Positions 6,261-15,138 are shown, counted from the stretch's first letter. The stretch: 24,013 nucleotides of DNA from an uncultured Brachyspira sp. (GCF_910578695.1 NZ_CAJTQJ010000009.1:48105-72117), one strand, 5' to 3'. Made by a program: numbers and translations. The notes: a model not told the origin generated them from the letters alone.

Positions 6261-8663
6261 TTGAAAGAATTATTAAAAAAAATATATAGTAAATACAACA
6301 GCATAAATATAGAGCAATTCAAGAAATTTTATATAATATCAATGATAATAATATTTTCAGTAATAACTATTGTATTTTCACTTTTAATTGCTGATATAGT
6401 AACTCAGCCTGATGTTCAGGCGGTAGAATTATACAAGCCTACGATACCCACAAAAATATATGATATAAAGGGAGAGGTAATTTCAGAATTTTTTACAGAA
6501 CAAAGAACATTAGTAGAATATAAAGATTTGCCTCATCAGTTAATAGAAGCAATAATATCTATGGAAGATAATAATTTTATGTCTCATTTCGGTATAGATA
6601 TTTTCGGAATTTTCAGAGGAACTATTGGAAATATATTAACAGGAAAAAGAGCAAGAGGAGCAAGTACTTTAACTCAGCAGGTAGCTAGAAATATAGTATT
6701 GAAATCAACTGAAAGAACTATAATAAGAAAGTTAAAAGAAATTTGGGTTACATTCCAAATAGAAAAAAGACTCACTAAAGAAGAAATTATTACTTTATAT
6801 TTTAATCAAATATATTTCGGGCATTCTGTATACGGAGTTCAGGCTGCAAGCAGATTTTATTTTAATAAGGATGTTCAAAATTTAGATTTAGCAGAATGTG
6901 CTATGCTGGCTACACTTCCCCCTGCCCCTAATGCATATTCGCCTATAAATAATCCTAATACATCAATAGCAAGGCATAAAGTAGTTTTAGGAAGAATGAG
7001 CGATTTAAAATTCATAAGCACAGAAGAAGCATCAAAAGCTCATAAAGAATTTTGGGAATCTTATACAGGAAAAATAGGAAGAAGAGGCTCTACTGCATAC
7101 AGTGCATCAATAGACAGAGCTCCTTATGTTACAGAATATGTCAGAAGACAGTTAGTAGATAGATACGGAGAAAAAGCTTTAAAAGAAGACGGGCTGAAAA
7201 TATATACTACTATAGATATAGAAAAACAAGAAGCAGCACAAAAATTATTAACTGAAGCTCTTACAGAATATAATAATAAATATGAGGGCGGCTCTATGGA
7301 TATTGCAAATATATACAATAGAGAAACTGTAGATAAAGTAAAAATGATGTCCATATTATTTAATCTGCCTGAAAATACAGCCTATAGTAAATTCAATATT
7401 GCTGTAAGAGATACTTTAAATAAATATACTACTTTGCCTTTAGCATTATTATCTGATATACTTGGAATGGAGGAAGTTAATGATATAACAATGGAAGTAA
7501 TGAAAGCAGATGAAGCAGAACTATCAAGGCAAATAGAAGGTGCATTAACAGCAATAGACCCTAGAAACGGATATATAGTTTCTATGGTAGGAGGTTCAGG
7601 ATTTACCGCAAGAAATCAGTTTAACAGAGCTACTCAGGCTAGAAGACAGGCGGGAAGTGCTTTCAAGCCTTTTGTATATGCAGCTTCAATGGATGTTACA
7701 AATTATAGTCCTTCTACTGTGGTAAGCGATGCTCCTATTGGTTTTGTGCCTGAAGAAGGCGAAGAAGGAAAGGTTTGGATACCTAGAAATTATTCAGGAA
7801 ATTTCAAAGGAGATGTAACTTTAAGATATGCATTAGCTGCTTCATTAAATATAGCTACCGTTAATGTACTTAACTATGTAGGCATAACTAATACTATAAG
7901 GTATGTAGAGCCTATATTTAAAGCGGAGGCTGATTCTGATAGATCAAAAAGAATGTTTAATCATGATTTAACTTTAAGCTTAGGTACAGGATTATTCACA
8001 CCCTTAGAACTTACAACAGGTTTTGCAGAATTGGCAAATGAAGGAAAAGAAGTTAATCCTATACTTATAAGATATGTTACTGACAGATACGGAATTGTCA
8101 TAGATAATTTTGAAGATGAATTAAAAAAACAAATAACATTAAGAGGCGGACCTAAACAGGTTGTCAGTAAAGAGGTTTCATATATAATAAGCGATATATT
8201 AATGGGAGTATTAAGAGGCGGTACTGCTACAAGTGCTATGTATGAAGCAAAATTTACAAGAAGAGGGGCAGGAAAAACAGGCACTTCTAATGATTGGAAA
8301 GATGCTTGGTTTGTAGGATATACTCCTGAACTTGTTACAGGTATATGGATTGGCTTTGATTCATTCAAATACTCTTTAGGAAATAATCAGGTAGGAGGAA
8401 GAGTTGCAGCTCCTATATGGGGCAAATATATGGTAGAAGCTTTAAAAGAGGTAAAGCCTACTTGGTATACAAAACCTGAAAATGTAATAAATATGAGAGT
8501 ATGTGCAATAAGCGGAAAGCTGCCAGGAAACTCATGCTACTCTTTTCAAACCGATTTATTTATAGTAAATAAAGTACCGGCAGAAATATGTAATGTTTGT
8601 TCGCATTATTTGGAAGATTCAAATGAACTTGACAGTATAATAGATTCATTCCTTAACTATTAA
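6261..8663 (+). CDS. Class A penicillin-binding protein (PBP1A-type)
   Basis: 800 aa. A bifunctional enzyme that polymerises and cross-links peptidoglycan outside the membrane. One N-terminal membrane anchor at about 24-46. The GT51 glycosyltransferase domain follows, with MEDNNF (catalytic Glu102), RGASTLTQQVARN (132-144) and the KEIWVTFQIEKR region (159-170). The transpeptidase domain has the active-site motif SAFK (Ser466-Lys469), SLN (528-530) and KTG (672-674). Between the two domains, about 340-420 is a poorly conserved linker. Four C-terminal cysteines (748, 759, 777, 780) form two spaced pairs. The start is TTG, supported by AGGA at 6249-6252 with 8-nt spacing and no nearby ATG. The next gene starts 11 nt after the stop. 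Confidence 0.95.
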   Translation: MKELLKKIYSKYNSINIEQFKKFYIISMIIIFSVITIVFSLLIADIVTQPDVQAVELYKPTIPTKIYDIKGEVISEFFTEQRTLVEYKDLPHQLIEAIISMEDNNFMSHFGIDIFGIFRGTIGNILTGKRARGASTLTQQVARNIVLKSTERTIIRKLKEIWVTFQIEKRLTKEEIITLYFNQIYFGHSVYGVQAASRFYFNKDVQNLDLAECAMLATLPPAPNAYSPINNPNTSIARHKVVLGRMSDLKFISTEEASKAHKEFWESYTGKIGRRGSTAYSASIDRAPYVTEYVRRQLVDRYGEKALKEDGLKIYTTIDIEKQEAAQKLLTEALTEYNNKYEGGSMDIANIYNRETVDKVKMMSILFNLPENTAYSKFNIAVRDTLNKYTTLPLALLSDILGMEEVNDITMEVMKADEAELSRQIEGALTAIDPRNGYIVSMVGGSGFTARNQFNRATQARRQAGSAFKPFVYAASMDVTNYSPSTVVSDAPIGFVPEEGEEGKVWIPRNYSGNFKGDVTLRYALAASLNIATVNVLNYVGITNTIRYVEPIFKAEADSDRSKRMFNHDLTLSLGTGLFTPLELTTGFAELANEGKEVNPILIRYVTDRYGIVIDNFEDELKKQITLRGGPKQVVSKEVSYIISDILMGVLRGGTATSAMYEAKFTRRGAGKTGTSNDWKDAWFVGYTPELVTGIWIGFDSFKYSLGNNQVGGRVAAPIWGKYMVEALKEVKPTWYTKPENVINMRVCAISGKLPGNSCYSFQTDLFIVNKVPAEICNVCSHYLEDSNELDSIIDSFLNY

Positions 8664-8674
8664 AAGGAATAAAA

Positions 8675-10591
8675 ATGGATAAGAAAATAATAACAAATAT
8701 AAATTCCGATATTTTAAGATACAAAAATATATTGGCAATTCCTTCTATACATTCAAGGATTTATTTTTCTTTGGCAGTAAAGGAAGCATTTGAAGAGTTT
8801 AAGCCTGACATAATTGCTGTTGAGCATCCCGCTAATTTTGCCGATTCTTTAAGAGAAGCAGTAAGCAGACTTCCATTTGTCAGTTTAATAATAAGAGAGA
8901 TTGAAGACGAGGCTGTTTATATACCTATAGATCCGTCTGATTCTATTATAGAAGCCGTTCGTATTGCAATTGATGAGGAGATTCCTTTCTTTCCTATTGA
9001 TAAAGATATAACAGCTGTAAATTCTAATTCTCATTATCTTATGCCTGATGATTATGTTATGAAAAATATAGGTCTTGAAAGATTCTATGAAGAGGTAAAG
9101 TCTAAATACACATTTCATAAAGATAAAACTGATGAAGAGAGAGAAATATTTATGGCTAAGAATCTCTATGAACTCTCTAAAAAATATAATAAAATTCTTC
9201 TAGTCATAGGAATGTCGCATTGGGAAAATATTGTTTCTATATTAAAAAAACTTGATAATGAAAAAGAAAATGATAAAGAAAAAGAAGATAATGAATATAT
9301 TATAAATAAAAAACTATATGATGAGTATCAAGATTATGATGAATACGAAGAAAAAGAGCCTAAGATATACAATGTACATAAAGAATCTCTAAATAAAGTA
9401 CTTGGAGAGTTTCCATTTATAACTTATATGTATGAATTATACAGAAACGGCGAATTAGAGAGCTTTGATAAAATTAATATAATAGAGACAATATTTAAAG
9501 AGGCTAAATTAAGATATAAACTTCCTATATCATTTCTTCAGCAAAAAAATATGATGAAATATTTAAGAAATTTATGTCTTTTGGATAATTACATTATACC
9601 TGATTATATAGATATGCTTACAGCGGCAAAATGCATGATAAATAATGATTATGCTTTGGAAGTAATGGAAGGAATGGAATATTATCCGTACTACAATGAA
9701 GAAGATGATAAATACAGCACAATAAAATTAAATAGAGATCCAAGTACAAATGGTATAGAAGGAATGCTTAAAGATAAAAAAATAAAGCTTCATAAATATG
9801 ATAATGTATGGAAAACATCTTTAAAAAAAGTTAATGTTACAATGCGTCCAAATGAAAAATATGAGGGAGAATGGAAAGATGTTTGGAATAAAAGAACAAA
9901 TTTACTTTCACATGTACCTGAAGATATACTTATGGAAAAACATATGAATATATTAAGAGATAAAATAAAAAATATGCTTACAGAGGATAAAGCTAAAATT
10001 GAGCCTTTTACAGTAAGTATAAAAGACGGCATTGATATGAGAGAAACTATAAGAAACTATTATAAAAAAGAAATATATGTAAAAGAAATCCCGAAACTCA
10101 AAGGAAATATCGGGCATATGGTTGTAATATTCGATGATAAGAATGATGAAGATTATGATTGGAATATAGTTTGGTATAGCGAGGCACATGATGACAGTGA
10201 TTTAATACTTTACTCTACTGAACCGGGAAATACTCTTGTAGGTCCTGGCATATCAAAATGTTATTTCGGCGGTTATGCATCTCTTATGCCTCCTCAGGCT
10301 CCGCATGATGTTTGGAGAATGTATTATGATTTAAAAAAAGAAGGCATTATAAGAAATTATGCCGATTTACTTCTATATACTGCTATAATATATTCTGTAG
10401 ATAAATATTTAGGGTATATTGCTCCTAATCCTCCTTCAGCTGTATTAAAAGAGTTTGCAAAAAAGAATTCCATAGAAATAGCTTATCTGCCTCTTGCTGC
10501 ATTTTCAAGCGAGACTTTAAGAAAATTAAGGCATTTTCATGTACTTGGAAATAAAAGACTTAGAAAAATTGCTGATGATTATATAATATAA
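8675..10591 (+). CDS. TraB/PrgY-like domain protein with uncharacterised C-terminal half
   Basis: 638 aa, soluble, no signal peptide or membrane segment. Residues about 15-195 resemble TraB/GumN/EreA-type domains: IPSIHSR (His26), IIAVEH (Glu50-His51), IPFFPIDKDI (102-111), and LLVIGMSHWENI (His182). I base this on the order of the H, EH, DKD and G-x-x-H motifs, so it is moderate. A charged, low-complexity linker (193-232) follows. The C-terminal part (about 265-638) is unfamiliar; notable segments are GNIGHMVVIFDD (477-488), VWYSEAHDDSDL (499-510) and CYFGGYASLMPPQAPHDVW (529-547). AAAGGAA lies between the PBP1A stop and the ATG, 11 nt apart, so it is likely cotranscribed with PBP1A. A cell-envelope role is possible but unproven. 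Confidence 0.6.
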   Translation: MDKKIITNINSDILRYKNILAIPSIHSRIYFSLAVKEAFEEFKPDIIAVEHPANFADSLREAVSRLPFVSLIIREIEDEAVYIPIDPSDSIIEAVRIAIDEEIPFFPIDKDITAVNSNSHYLMPDDYVMKNIGLERFYEEVKSKYTFHKDKTDEEREIFMAKNLYELSKKYNKILLVIGMSHWENIVSILKKLDNEKENDKEKEDNEYIINKKLYDEYQDYDEYEEKEPKIYNVHKESLNKVLGEFPFITYMYELYRNGELESFDKINIIETIFKEAKLRYKLPISFLQQKNMMKYLRNLCLLDNYIIPDYIDMLTAAKCMINNDYALEVMEGMEYYPYYNEEDDKYSTIKLNRDPSTNGIEGMLKDKKIKLHKYDNVWKTSLKKVNVTMRPNEKYEGEWKDVWNKRTNLLSHVPEDILMEKHMNILRDKIKNMLTEDKAKIEPFTVSIKDGIDMRETIRNYYKKEIYVKEIPKLKGNIGHMVVIFDDKNDEDYDWNIVWYSEAHDDSDLILYSTEPGNTLVGPGISKCYFGGYASLMPPQAPHDVWRMYYDLKKEGIIRNYADLLLYTAIIYSVDKYLGYIAPNPPSAVLKEFAKKNSIEIAYLPLAAFSSETLRKLRHFHVLGNKRLRKIADDYII

Positions 10592-10617
10592 TTATTAATC
10601 AATGCTCTTCTAAATAA

Positions 10618-10632
10618 TGGGCGGGCTGGCAG
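10618..10632. other. GC-rich 15-nt patch in an AT-rich spacer
   Basis: TGGGCGGGCTGGCAG stands out in the 179-nt spacer between the TraB-like gene and murF, where almost everything else is A/T. It has no hairpin partner nearby and no reading frame of note. Could be a protein-binding site or relic; function unknown. Confidence 0.4.
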
Positions 10633-10706
10633 AATAAACAAACAAATTATATATAATTATAATTTTATAAAAATACAAAAATCAATATAATACTTAAAAC
10701 ATATAC

Positions 10707-10735
10707 TTTACAAATATATATTTATATGGTTTAAT
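10707..10735 (+). promoter_or_regulatory. Predicted promoter of murF
   Basis: TTTACA (10707-10712), 17-nt spacer, TTTAAT (10730-10735), with an extended -10 TGG at 10727-10729. The murF ATG is 35 nt downstream of the -10. Confidence 0.5.
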
Positions 10736-10770
10736 TATGTTAACAATATAAATTAATCGGAAATACTATT

Positions 10771-12117
10771 ATGGGTAAGACTTCATTAGAGGATATAATA
10801 AAAGTAAGCATAGAATTGAAAGCTGATTATAATAATATAATAAAAAATAATAATATAGAATTAGAAATATCAACTGACAGCAGAGATAATTTTAATGAAA
10901 ATAAATTATTTTTAGCAATAAAAGGAGAAAAATTTGACGGAAATAAATTTGCATTAGAAACTTATAATAAAGGATGCAGATATTTTATTTTAAGCGATAA
11001 AGAAGTAAAACTTCCAAACGATGCTTTAGTTTTTTATACTGATGATACTATACTTTTTTTCATAAAATTAGCAAGAGAGTATAGAAGGAGATTCAATATA
11101 CCTATAATATCAATAACAGGAAGCTGCGGCAAAACAACTGCAAAAGAATTAACTCATTTATTTTTATCAACAAAATATAAAACATTAAAAACTGAAGGCA
11201 ATTTAAATAATGAAATAGGAGTTCCTAAAACTATATTTAATTTAGATAATAGTTATGAAATAGCAGTAATTGAAGCAGGTATGAATCATAAAAATGAACT
11301 TTTAAGAATATCTGAGGCAGCACAATCAAATACAGTTATAATAAATAATATAGAACCTGTGCATATTGCATATTTAGGTTCCATAGAAAATATTGCATTA
11401 GCCAAATCCGAACTTTTTAATCATACAAAAGAAAATGCCGATGCTGTAATAAATAAAAATACTAATTGTACTGATATATTGAAAAAAGAAGCAGAAAAAA
11501 ACAATATAAAAAATATAATAGAAACTGATATAAAAGAAATAATAAAAAAAGATGATAATACATTTGAATATAAAGGAATAATTTTCAGACATAATTTAAT
11601 CGGAGATTTTAATTTATATAATATATTGTCAGCATTAAAGGCAGCAGAACTTTATAATGCCGATTTGCAAAAATGTGCTGATATACTTTCATCTTATGAA
11701 TCTCAAAAAAACAGAATGCAGATAATGAATATCAAAGGCTGCAATATAATAAATGACTGCTATAATTCTAATCCTACCGCATTAAAAAATATGCTTAAGT
11801 TTTTATCTCAAAGAAGAGAATCAAAAAAAATTGCTGTAATAGGCGATATGCTTGAAACAGAAACTGAAAACTCATCTTATCATAAAGAGATAGGAAATAT
11901 TATAAATGAATTAAAAAATATAGATACTGTTATAGCTGTAGGAAATCTATCAAAAGATATATATGATACTATTAACTGCGAAAAATATTATTTTGAAGAT
12001 TCTGAAAGCTCTATAAAAAAAGTAACAGAGTTTTTAAAATATGATACGGCAATGCTTATAAAGGCTTCATTAGGTATGAAATTTTCTCTGATAATAGATG
12101 CTGTAAAAAATATATAA
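10771..12117 (+). CDS. murF: UDP-N-acetylmuramoyl-tripeptide--D-alanyl-D-alanine ligase
   Basis: 448 aa, the usual MurF length. It adds D-Ala-D-Ala to the UDP-MurNAc-tripeptide in the cytoplasm, the last step of soluble peptidoglycan precursor synthesis. N-terminal domain with the TDSRDN motif (35-40) and LFLAIKGEKFDGNKF that bind the UDP-sugar. The central ATPase has the Mur-type P-loop TGSCGKTT (116-123), LKTEGNLNNEIGVP (139-152), EAGMNHKNEL (168-177) and NIEPVHIAYLGS (193-204). The C-terminal domain opens with NDCYNSNP (328-335). No strong Shine-Dalgarno site precedes the ATG. The next gene begins 12 nt after the stop and is probably in the same operon. Confidence 0.94.
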   Translation: MGKTSLEDIIKVSIELKADYNNIIKNNNIELEISTDSRDNFNENKLFLAIKGEKFDGNKFALETYNKGCRYFILSDKEVKLPNDALVFYTDDTILFFIKLAREYRRRFNIPIISITGSCGKTTAKELTHLFLSTKYKTLKTEGNLNNEIGVPKTIFNLDNSYEIAVIEAGMNHKNELLRISEAAQSNTVIINNIEPVHIAYLGSIENIALAKSELFNHTKENADAVINKNTNCTDILKKEAEKNNIKNIIETDIKEIIKKDDNTFEYKGIIFRHNLIGDFNLYNILSALKAAELYNADLQKCADILSSYESQKNRMQIMNIKGCNIINDCYNSNPTALKNMLKFLSQRRESKKIAVIGDMLETETENSSYHKEIGNIINELKNIDTVIAVGNLSKDIYDTINCEKYYFEDSESSIKKVTEFLKYDTAMLIKASLGMKFSLIIDAVKNI

Positions 12118-12129
12118 AGGCTTAAATTA

Positions 12130-12897
12130 ATGAATAATTTAATAAAAAGAAACTCTATAATAGCTTTTATATTGCTTGATGATAAAAATTTCAATGATTT
12201 TACATATCAGTTAAAAAAAGATTGGAATATAGATACTGCAGTTATCAGCTGTAAAAATAAAAATTCATTTGCCATTGAAGAGGCAGACTTTCAATATGAA
12301 CTTGCTCCTTTTAATATCCCTAATAATGAAGCTGAAATACTTATGAATTATAATGATATAGATGAATTGACAAAACAAAAAATACTCAATCATAAATCAT
12401 TTTTATCTATAAATGTTAATGCTGATAAAACAGATTTTAAAGATATTGCTTTAATATTCAGTAAAATTTGCTATTCTATAATAAAAACAAATAATGTATC
12501 TGCTGTTTTAATAGGCAGTATTAATTTACTTATTTCTGGCAGCATATATTTATTTGAGATGAATGAATATATTAAAAATAATAAATATTTTCCTGCTAGA
12601 TTATGGGTGAGAATTGATGTTTTTTCTGATAATAATGGAAATCATGCTTATACTGAAGGACTTAAAAATTTCGGTAAATATGAGATTATGGCTTATAAAA
12701 CTGTAAGAGAGGCTGAAAGCATAATAAACTTATTAATAATATTATCAAGAAGCATTATAGAAAATAATCTTGATATTAAGGACGGCAATACTATGCAGAC
12801 AGATGACAACTATATAGGAATGTTTAAATTCTTTGATAATAAATTCATTATGCTTGAAAAAAATTTAAAAGACATAAATAAAAATAATCAGACTTAA
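12130..12897 (+). CDS. DUF4261-like protein
   Basis: 255 aa, soluble, no signal peptide. An N-terminal IIAFILLDDKNFNDF strand-helix opening (10-24), a middle helix pair, and a C-terminal WVRIDVFSDNNGNHAYTEGLKNFG stretch (159-182) followed by YEIMAYKT. The aYT-x-GL-x-xFG-x-x-EI pattern is what I recall for DUF4261 proteins, whose function is unknown. AAAGG overlaps the murF stop codon (12116-12120) 9 nt before the ATG, so it is translated from the murF transcript. The gene is followed by a weak hairpin (TAGGCT/AGCTTA, 12934-12955) with a T run that may end the transcript. Assignment is from pattern memory and moderate. Confidence 0.55.
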   Translation: MNNLIKRNSIIAFILLDDKNFNDFTYQLKKDWNIDTAVISCKNKNSFAIEEADFQYELAPFNIPNNEAEILMNYNDIDELTKQKILNHKSFLSINVNADKTDFKDIALIFSKICYSIIKTNNVSAVLIGSINLLISGSIYLFEMNEYIKNNKYFPARLWVRIDVFSDNNGNHAYTEGLKNFGKYEIMAYKTVREAESIINLLIILSRSIIENNLDIKDGNTMQTDDNYIGMFKFFDNKFIMLEKNLKDINKNNQT

Positions 12898-13019
12898 CAA
12901 TTTTAATGTATACTTCAAATTATTTTATAAACTAGGCTGATATAATAAAGCTTAATATTTTTAATAATAAAAAATAATATTTAATTATATGAAAATAATA
13001 TGTAATTATCAAATAATAA

Positions 13020-13047
13020 TTGACTTTTTTTTATATTATGCTATTAT
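13020..13047 (+). promoter_or_regulatory. Predicted strong promoter of rpsB-tsf
   Basis: TTGACT (13020-13025), 16-nt spacer, TATTAT (13042-13047), with an extended -10 TGC (13039-13041). The predicted start near 13054 leaves a leader of about 200 nt before rpsB. Upstream, 12898-13019 is A/T-rich spacer with only a weak hairpin. Confidence 0.7.
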
Positions 13048-13053
13048 TATCGA

Positions 13054-13240
13054 ACCGATTATATTGGTAAACTTTTCCATAATAGCAAAATGTTCTTACA
13101 TTATTCTTTAATAAAATTTTAGAATATAAAAAAGACATTGTTACTTGAATTTAGTAATCAAAGCATTATGACTTTTTAATACTAATGTTTAATATATGAA
13201 ATTTATGGATAGGGTGCCTTAATCGGTACTCTATTTTTAT
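13054..13240 (+). promoter_or_regulatory. rpsB leader with attenuator-like structure
   Basis: Near the predicted 5' end, ACCGAT (13054-13059) pairs with ATTGGT (13063-13068) in a small hairpin with one G-U pair. At the 3' end, ATAGGGTGCC (13209-13218) pairs with GGTACTCTAT (13225-13234), a 10-bp stem with two G-U pairs, followed by TTTT: an intrinsic terminator just before the rpsB Shine-Dalgarno site. The 5' element ACCGATTA (13054-13061) is also fully complementary to TAATCGGT (13220-13227), which spans the terminator loop and the start of its 3' arm. Forming that pair would break both hairpins. This is the layout of a transcription attenuator; r-protein S2 is a reasonable candidate regulator, because rpsB is autoregulated in other bacteria. 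Confidence 0.5.
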
Positions 13241-13256
13241 TTTAAAGGATATGATT

Positions 13257-14063
13257 ATGTCATTACCAGTTATGAAAGACCTTTTAGAGGCAGGTGTACA
13301 TTTCGGGCATCCTACTAGAAAATGGGACCCTAGAATGAAGCCTTTTATTTTTCAGGAGAGAAATGATATTTATATTATTGATCTTATGAAAACTTTAACT
13401 TATGTTAAAAAAGCTTATGATGCTGTTAAGGAAATGGCTAGAAACGGCGGAAATATTCTTTTTGTAGGCACTAAAAAACAAGCTTCTCAAAGCATTAAAG
13501 AGGCTGCTGAAAGATGCGATATGTACTATATTAATAATCGCTGGCTTGGAGGAATGCTTACAAATTTTGCCACTATCAAAAAAAGTATTGCAAGACTTAA
13601 AAAAATAGAAAAAGAGGAAGTAGACGGTACTTTTGATAAACTCCCTAAAAAAGAGGTTATACTTCTTCTTAAAGAAAAAGAGAGACTAGAGAAGAACTTC
13701 GCAGGTATTAAGGATATGGAGAATCTGCCTGATATGATTTTTGTTATAGATCCTATGCAGGAAGCTATTGCTGTAAGCGAAGCTAGAAAATTAGGAATAC
13801 CTGTAGTTGCTGTTGTGGATACTAATTGTAATCCTGATGTTATAGATCATCCTATACCCGGAAATGATGATGCTATAAGAGCTATAAGTTTATTTTCAGG
13901 TGTTGTTGCTTCTGCTGTTATAGAAGGACAGAATGAGGCAGGTAAGGAAACATTGGCTAAGCATGATTCTTCTTCAAGCGAATCAGATGAAGAGGTTTAT
14001 GATAATAGTGCTGCTGAGGCTGTTGCTGAAAAATACGGTGTTTCTCAGGAAGATGATCAGTAA
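13257..14063 (+). CDS. rpsB: 30S ribosomal protein S2
   Basis: 268 aa. Core motifs of S2: LLEAGVHFGHPTRKWDPRMK (9-28), NNRWLGGMLTNF (93-104), GTFDKLPKKE (124-133), DMENLPDMIFVIDP (153-166) and the VDTNCNPDVIDHPIPGNDDA stretch (187-206). The C terminus (about 228-268) is a Ser/Glu/Asp-rich tail, longer and more acidic than in Escherichia coli S2. The frame is open from an ATG at 13251, but AGGA (13246-13249) is only 1 nt from that codon and 7 nt from the ATG at 13257. I therefore use 13257, which gives the usual start MSLPVMKDLLEAG. tsf follows after 63 nt on the same transcript. Confidence 0.97.
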   Translation: MSLPVMKDLLEAGVHFGHPTRKWDPRMKPFIFQERNDIYIIDLMKTLTYVKKAYDAVKEMARNGGNILFVGTKKQASQSIKEAAERCDMYYINNRWLGGMLTNFATIKKSIARLKKIEKEEVDGTFDKLPKKEVILLLKEKERLEKNFAGIKDMENLPDMIFVIDPMQEAIAVSEARKLGIPVVAVVDTNCNPDVIDHPIPGNDDAIRAISLFSGVVASAVIEGQNEAGKETLAKHDSSSSESDEEVYDNSAAEAVAEKYGVSQEDDQ

Positions 14064-14126
14064 TTTATTATACTTGATTTTGTGTATTTAATAAAAATAA
14101 AATATTTAATATAAAGGATAAATTTG

Positions 14127-14981
14127 ATGGCAAATATTAGTATGGATACTATTAAAGAGCTTAGAGAGCGTACAGGCGTAGGTATAATGGACTGTAAAAA
14201 GGCTCTTCAGGAAACTGACGGCGATATGGATAAGGCTATTCGTCTTCTTAAAGAAAAAGGTGCGGCTGTTGCTGCTAAAAAAAATGACCGCACAGTTAAA
14301 GAGGGTTCTATAGGTTTTTGTGTTAATGATGATAGAACAAAGGCTGCCTGCATAGAACTTCAATGCGAAACTGATTTTGTTGCTAAAAATGAATTATTTA
14401 TCAATTTAGCTAAAACAATTTCAAATACGGCTATGAGTTTAGATGATGTTTCAGTAGATACGCTTTTAAATGCTAAAGCAGACGGCGGAGATACTATTCA
14501 AGGTATGATAAATGAAGGCATACAGAAATGGGGAGAAAAAACTGTTCTTGCTGAAGCTAAAGTTATGAAAACAGACGGATTTTTCGGTACTTATGCACAT
14601 TTCAACAATAAGCTTGTTGCTATAGTAGAATTTGATGTTAAGCCTAAAGGAAAATGTCAGGAAATAGCAGATCAGATTGCTATGCATGTGGCTAGTGAAA
14701 AACCTCTTGCTTTAAATAGGGAAGGAATAGATGCTAATGCTGTAAAAGAACAAAGAGAAATATTTGAAAAGCAAGTAAAAGATGCCGGAAAGCCTGAAAA
14801 TATGATAGAAAAGATTGTTGAAGGTAAAATGAATTCTTGGTATTCTGAGTCTGTTCTTATAGACCAGAAATTATTTACTGATAATAAAATTTCTATTAAA
14901 AGTTTGATAGATGAAATTTCTAAAGAAGCAGGCTCATCAGCTTCCATCAAAAACTTTGTAATTGTTTCATTAGGCTTATAA
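14127..14981 (+). CDS. tsf: Translation elongation factor Ts
   Basis: 284 aa, a normal EF-Ts length. It recycles EF-Tu by GDP/GTP exchange in the cytoplasm. The N-terminal UBA-like domain with RTGVGIMDCKKAL (15-27) is clear, and the EF-Tu-contacting ETDFVA follows (81-86). The frame could start at TTG 14124, but AAGGA (14114-14118) is 8 nt before the ATG at 14127, and MANISMDTIKELRERTG is the usual EF-Ts opening. Transcribed with rpsB; two terminator hairpins follow. Confidence 0.97.
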   Translation: MANISMDTIKELRERTGVGIMDCKKALQETDGDMDKAIRLLKEKGAAVAAKKNDRTVKEGSIGFCVNDDRTKAACIELQCETDFVAKNELFINLAKTISNTAMSLDDVSVDTLLNAKADGGDTIQGMINEGIQKWGEKTVLAEAKVMKTDGFFGTYAHFNNKLVAIVEFDVKPKGKCQEIADQIAMHVASEKPLALNREGIDANAVKEQREIFEKQVKDAGKPENMIEKIVEGKMNSWYSESVLIDQKLFTDNKISIKSLIDEISKEAGSSASIKNFVIVSLGL

Positions 14982-15026
14982 TAAAATAATTACTGAATAT
15001 AAAAAACTAAAAATAAAAAAATTAAG

Positions 15027-15059
15027 CGGATTGTTATTTTTTATAGCAGTCCGTTTTTT
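15027..15059 (+). terminator. Intrinsic terminator of rpsB-tsf
   Basis: CGGATTGTTAT (15027-15037) pairs with ATAGCAGTCCG (15043-15053), an 11-bp stem with two G-U pairs, followed by six T (15054-15059). Confidence 0.9.
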
Positions 15060-15071
15060 ATATAATTAAAT

Positions 15072-15115
15072 AAAAAAAGCTATGATATTTATTTCTAATA
15101 TCATAACCTTTTTTT
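15072..15115. terminator. Bidirectional terminator between tsf and the minus-strand operon
   Basis: TATGATATT (15081-15089) pairs with AATATCATA (15097-15105). A run of A (15072-15078) on one side and a run of T (15109-15115) on the other make it a terminator on both strands. Its main job is probably to end the minus-strand operon, whose last stop codon is at 15139. Confidence 0.85.
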
Positions 15116-15138
15116 AATTAATAGAGTATAATAAATAA

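Noticed and set aside
7961..8368. 135-codon minus-strand open frame inside the PBP1A gene
   Set aside because: It is the antisense of the transpeptidase domain, including the KTG motif region. No Shine-Dalgarno site or promoter, and the plus-strand gene is beyond doubt.
13251..13256. ATG at 13251 as the rpsB start
   Set aside because: The Shine-Dalgarno AGGA ends 1 nt before it; the ATG at 13257 has 7-nt spacing and matches the usual S2 start.
2416..14981. pyrH separated from rpsB-tsf as a notable rearrangement
   Set aside because: The rpsB-tsf-pyrH order is common but not universal, including in other spirochaetes, so separation alone is not remarkable.
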